DNA from: an uncultured bacterium
GTDB taxonomy: Bacteria > Cyanobacteriota > Vampirovibrionia > Gastranaerophilales > Gastranaerophilaceae
Length of the DNA stretch: 64,000 nucleotides
NCBI GenBank assembly: GCA_949282215.1
Contig: CASDPF010000009.1
Location: 1-64,000, forward strand
Direction: 5' to 3'
A program made the translations under genes and the position numbers. The notes below the pieces were generated by a model. That model was not told the origin of the DNA. It made no database searches and worked only from the letters and a program-made list of their open reading frames with translations. How positions within the stretch are numbered: position 1 is the first letter of the stretch; each line of letters opens with the position of its first letter. This document shows positions 63,953-64,000 of this stretch, one piece after another.

Positions 63953-64000
63953 CTACCTACATTCTTTTAGCAACATTGACAAATTAACAAAACTCATAGC

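Noticed and set aside
1-64000. CRISPR array, rRNA operon, transposase or integrase genes
   Set aside because: No regularly spaced direct repeats, rRNA signatures or DDE/tyrosine/serine recombinase motifs were seen.

Overview
The window is AT-rich (roughly one third G+C), gene-dense and diderm-like. It carries a lipid-A-core-type GT9 transferase, an OmpH/Skp-like protein, an AsmA-like giant protein, TonB-C and L,D-transpeptidase domains and six type IV prepilin-like genes. The pilins with MKKKxAFTLAEVLITLGIIG starts, together with several short cytosolic proteins whose N-terminal region contains an NFTG/SFG motif, most resemble gut Melainabacteria/Vampirovibrionia (Gastranaerophilales). That assignment is inference from gene style; no rRNA gene is present to confirm it.

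Layout. 1-1392: 5' part of a large minus-strand protein gene that leaves the window. 1.5-6.4 kb: purB, two prepilins, a GT9 transferase. 6.5-14.8 kb: dnaK, an EmrB-type exporter, a prepilin with a divergent XRE regulator, a tandem-repeat protein, gatA, a prepilin. 15-18.3 kb: small proteins, a compact locus with a 24-codon ORF and an antisense RNA, and a duplicated HTH/small-protein module with one decayed copy. 18.4-25.9 kb: PPi-dependent phosphofructokinase, GT4, alanine symporter plus ACT protein, NagZ, alpha/beta hydrolase. 25.9-34.7 kb: HNH protein, aquaporin, pgeF, pabA and fused pabBC, envelope proteins, second EmrB-type exporter. 34.7-45.7 kb: prepilin with a poly-G leader, adenine deaminase, WG-repeat protein, AsmA-like protein, L,D-transpeptidase, HD hydrolase, acyltransferase, DUF4186, a calpain-like protease and a JAMM-like protein. 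45.7-50.6 kb: tmRNA gene with an integration scar, membrane protein, SF1 helicase-nuclease. 50.6-60.6 kb: CCA/poly(A) polymerase family gene, a third HTH/small-protein module, then the fatty-acid/phospholipid cluster (DUF177, rpmF, plsX, fabH, inserted repeat protein, fabD, small gene, fabG, acpP, fabF). 60.8-64 kb: OmpH-like protein, prepilin, uvrC.

The most striking pattern is regulatory. Four of the six prepilin genes (starts 3482, 5588, 14788, 62007, all minus) sit behind the same portable cassette: a TTGAAA/TTGAGG-N17-TATAAT promoter, an AGGAGG site, and a roughly 44-codon leader ORF interrupted by a run of exactly 11 G. A fifth (start 34814, plus) has an unrelated leader ORF with a run of 12 G, in which losing one G would fuse the leader to the pilin. 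This looks like a slippage-controlled (phase-variable or frameshifting) pilin expression system.

Other notable items are the small ORF/antisense RNA locus near 17.1 kb, about a dozen genes whose -10 box lies 6-7 nt before the ATG (apparently leaderless), two repeat proteins sharing a TAAGCA-N5-TGCTTA dyad, and neighbouring genes with eukaryote-like calpain and JAMM-type motifs.
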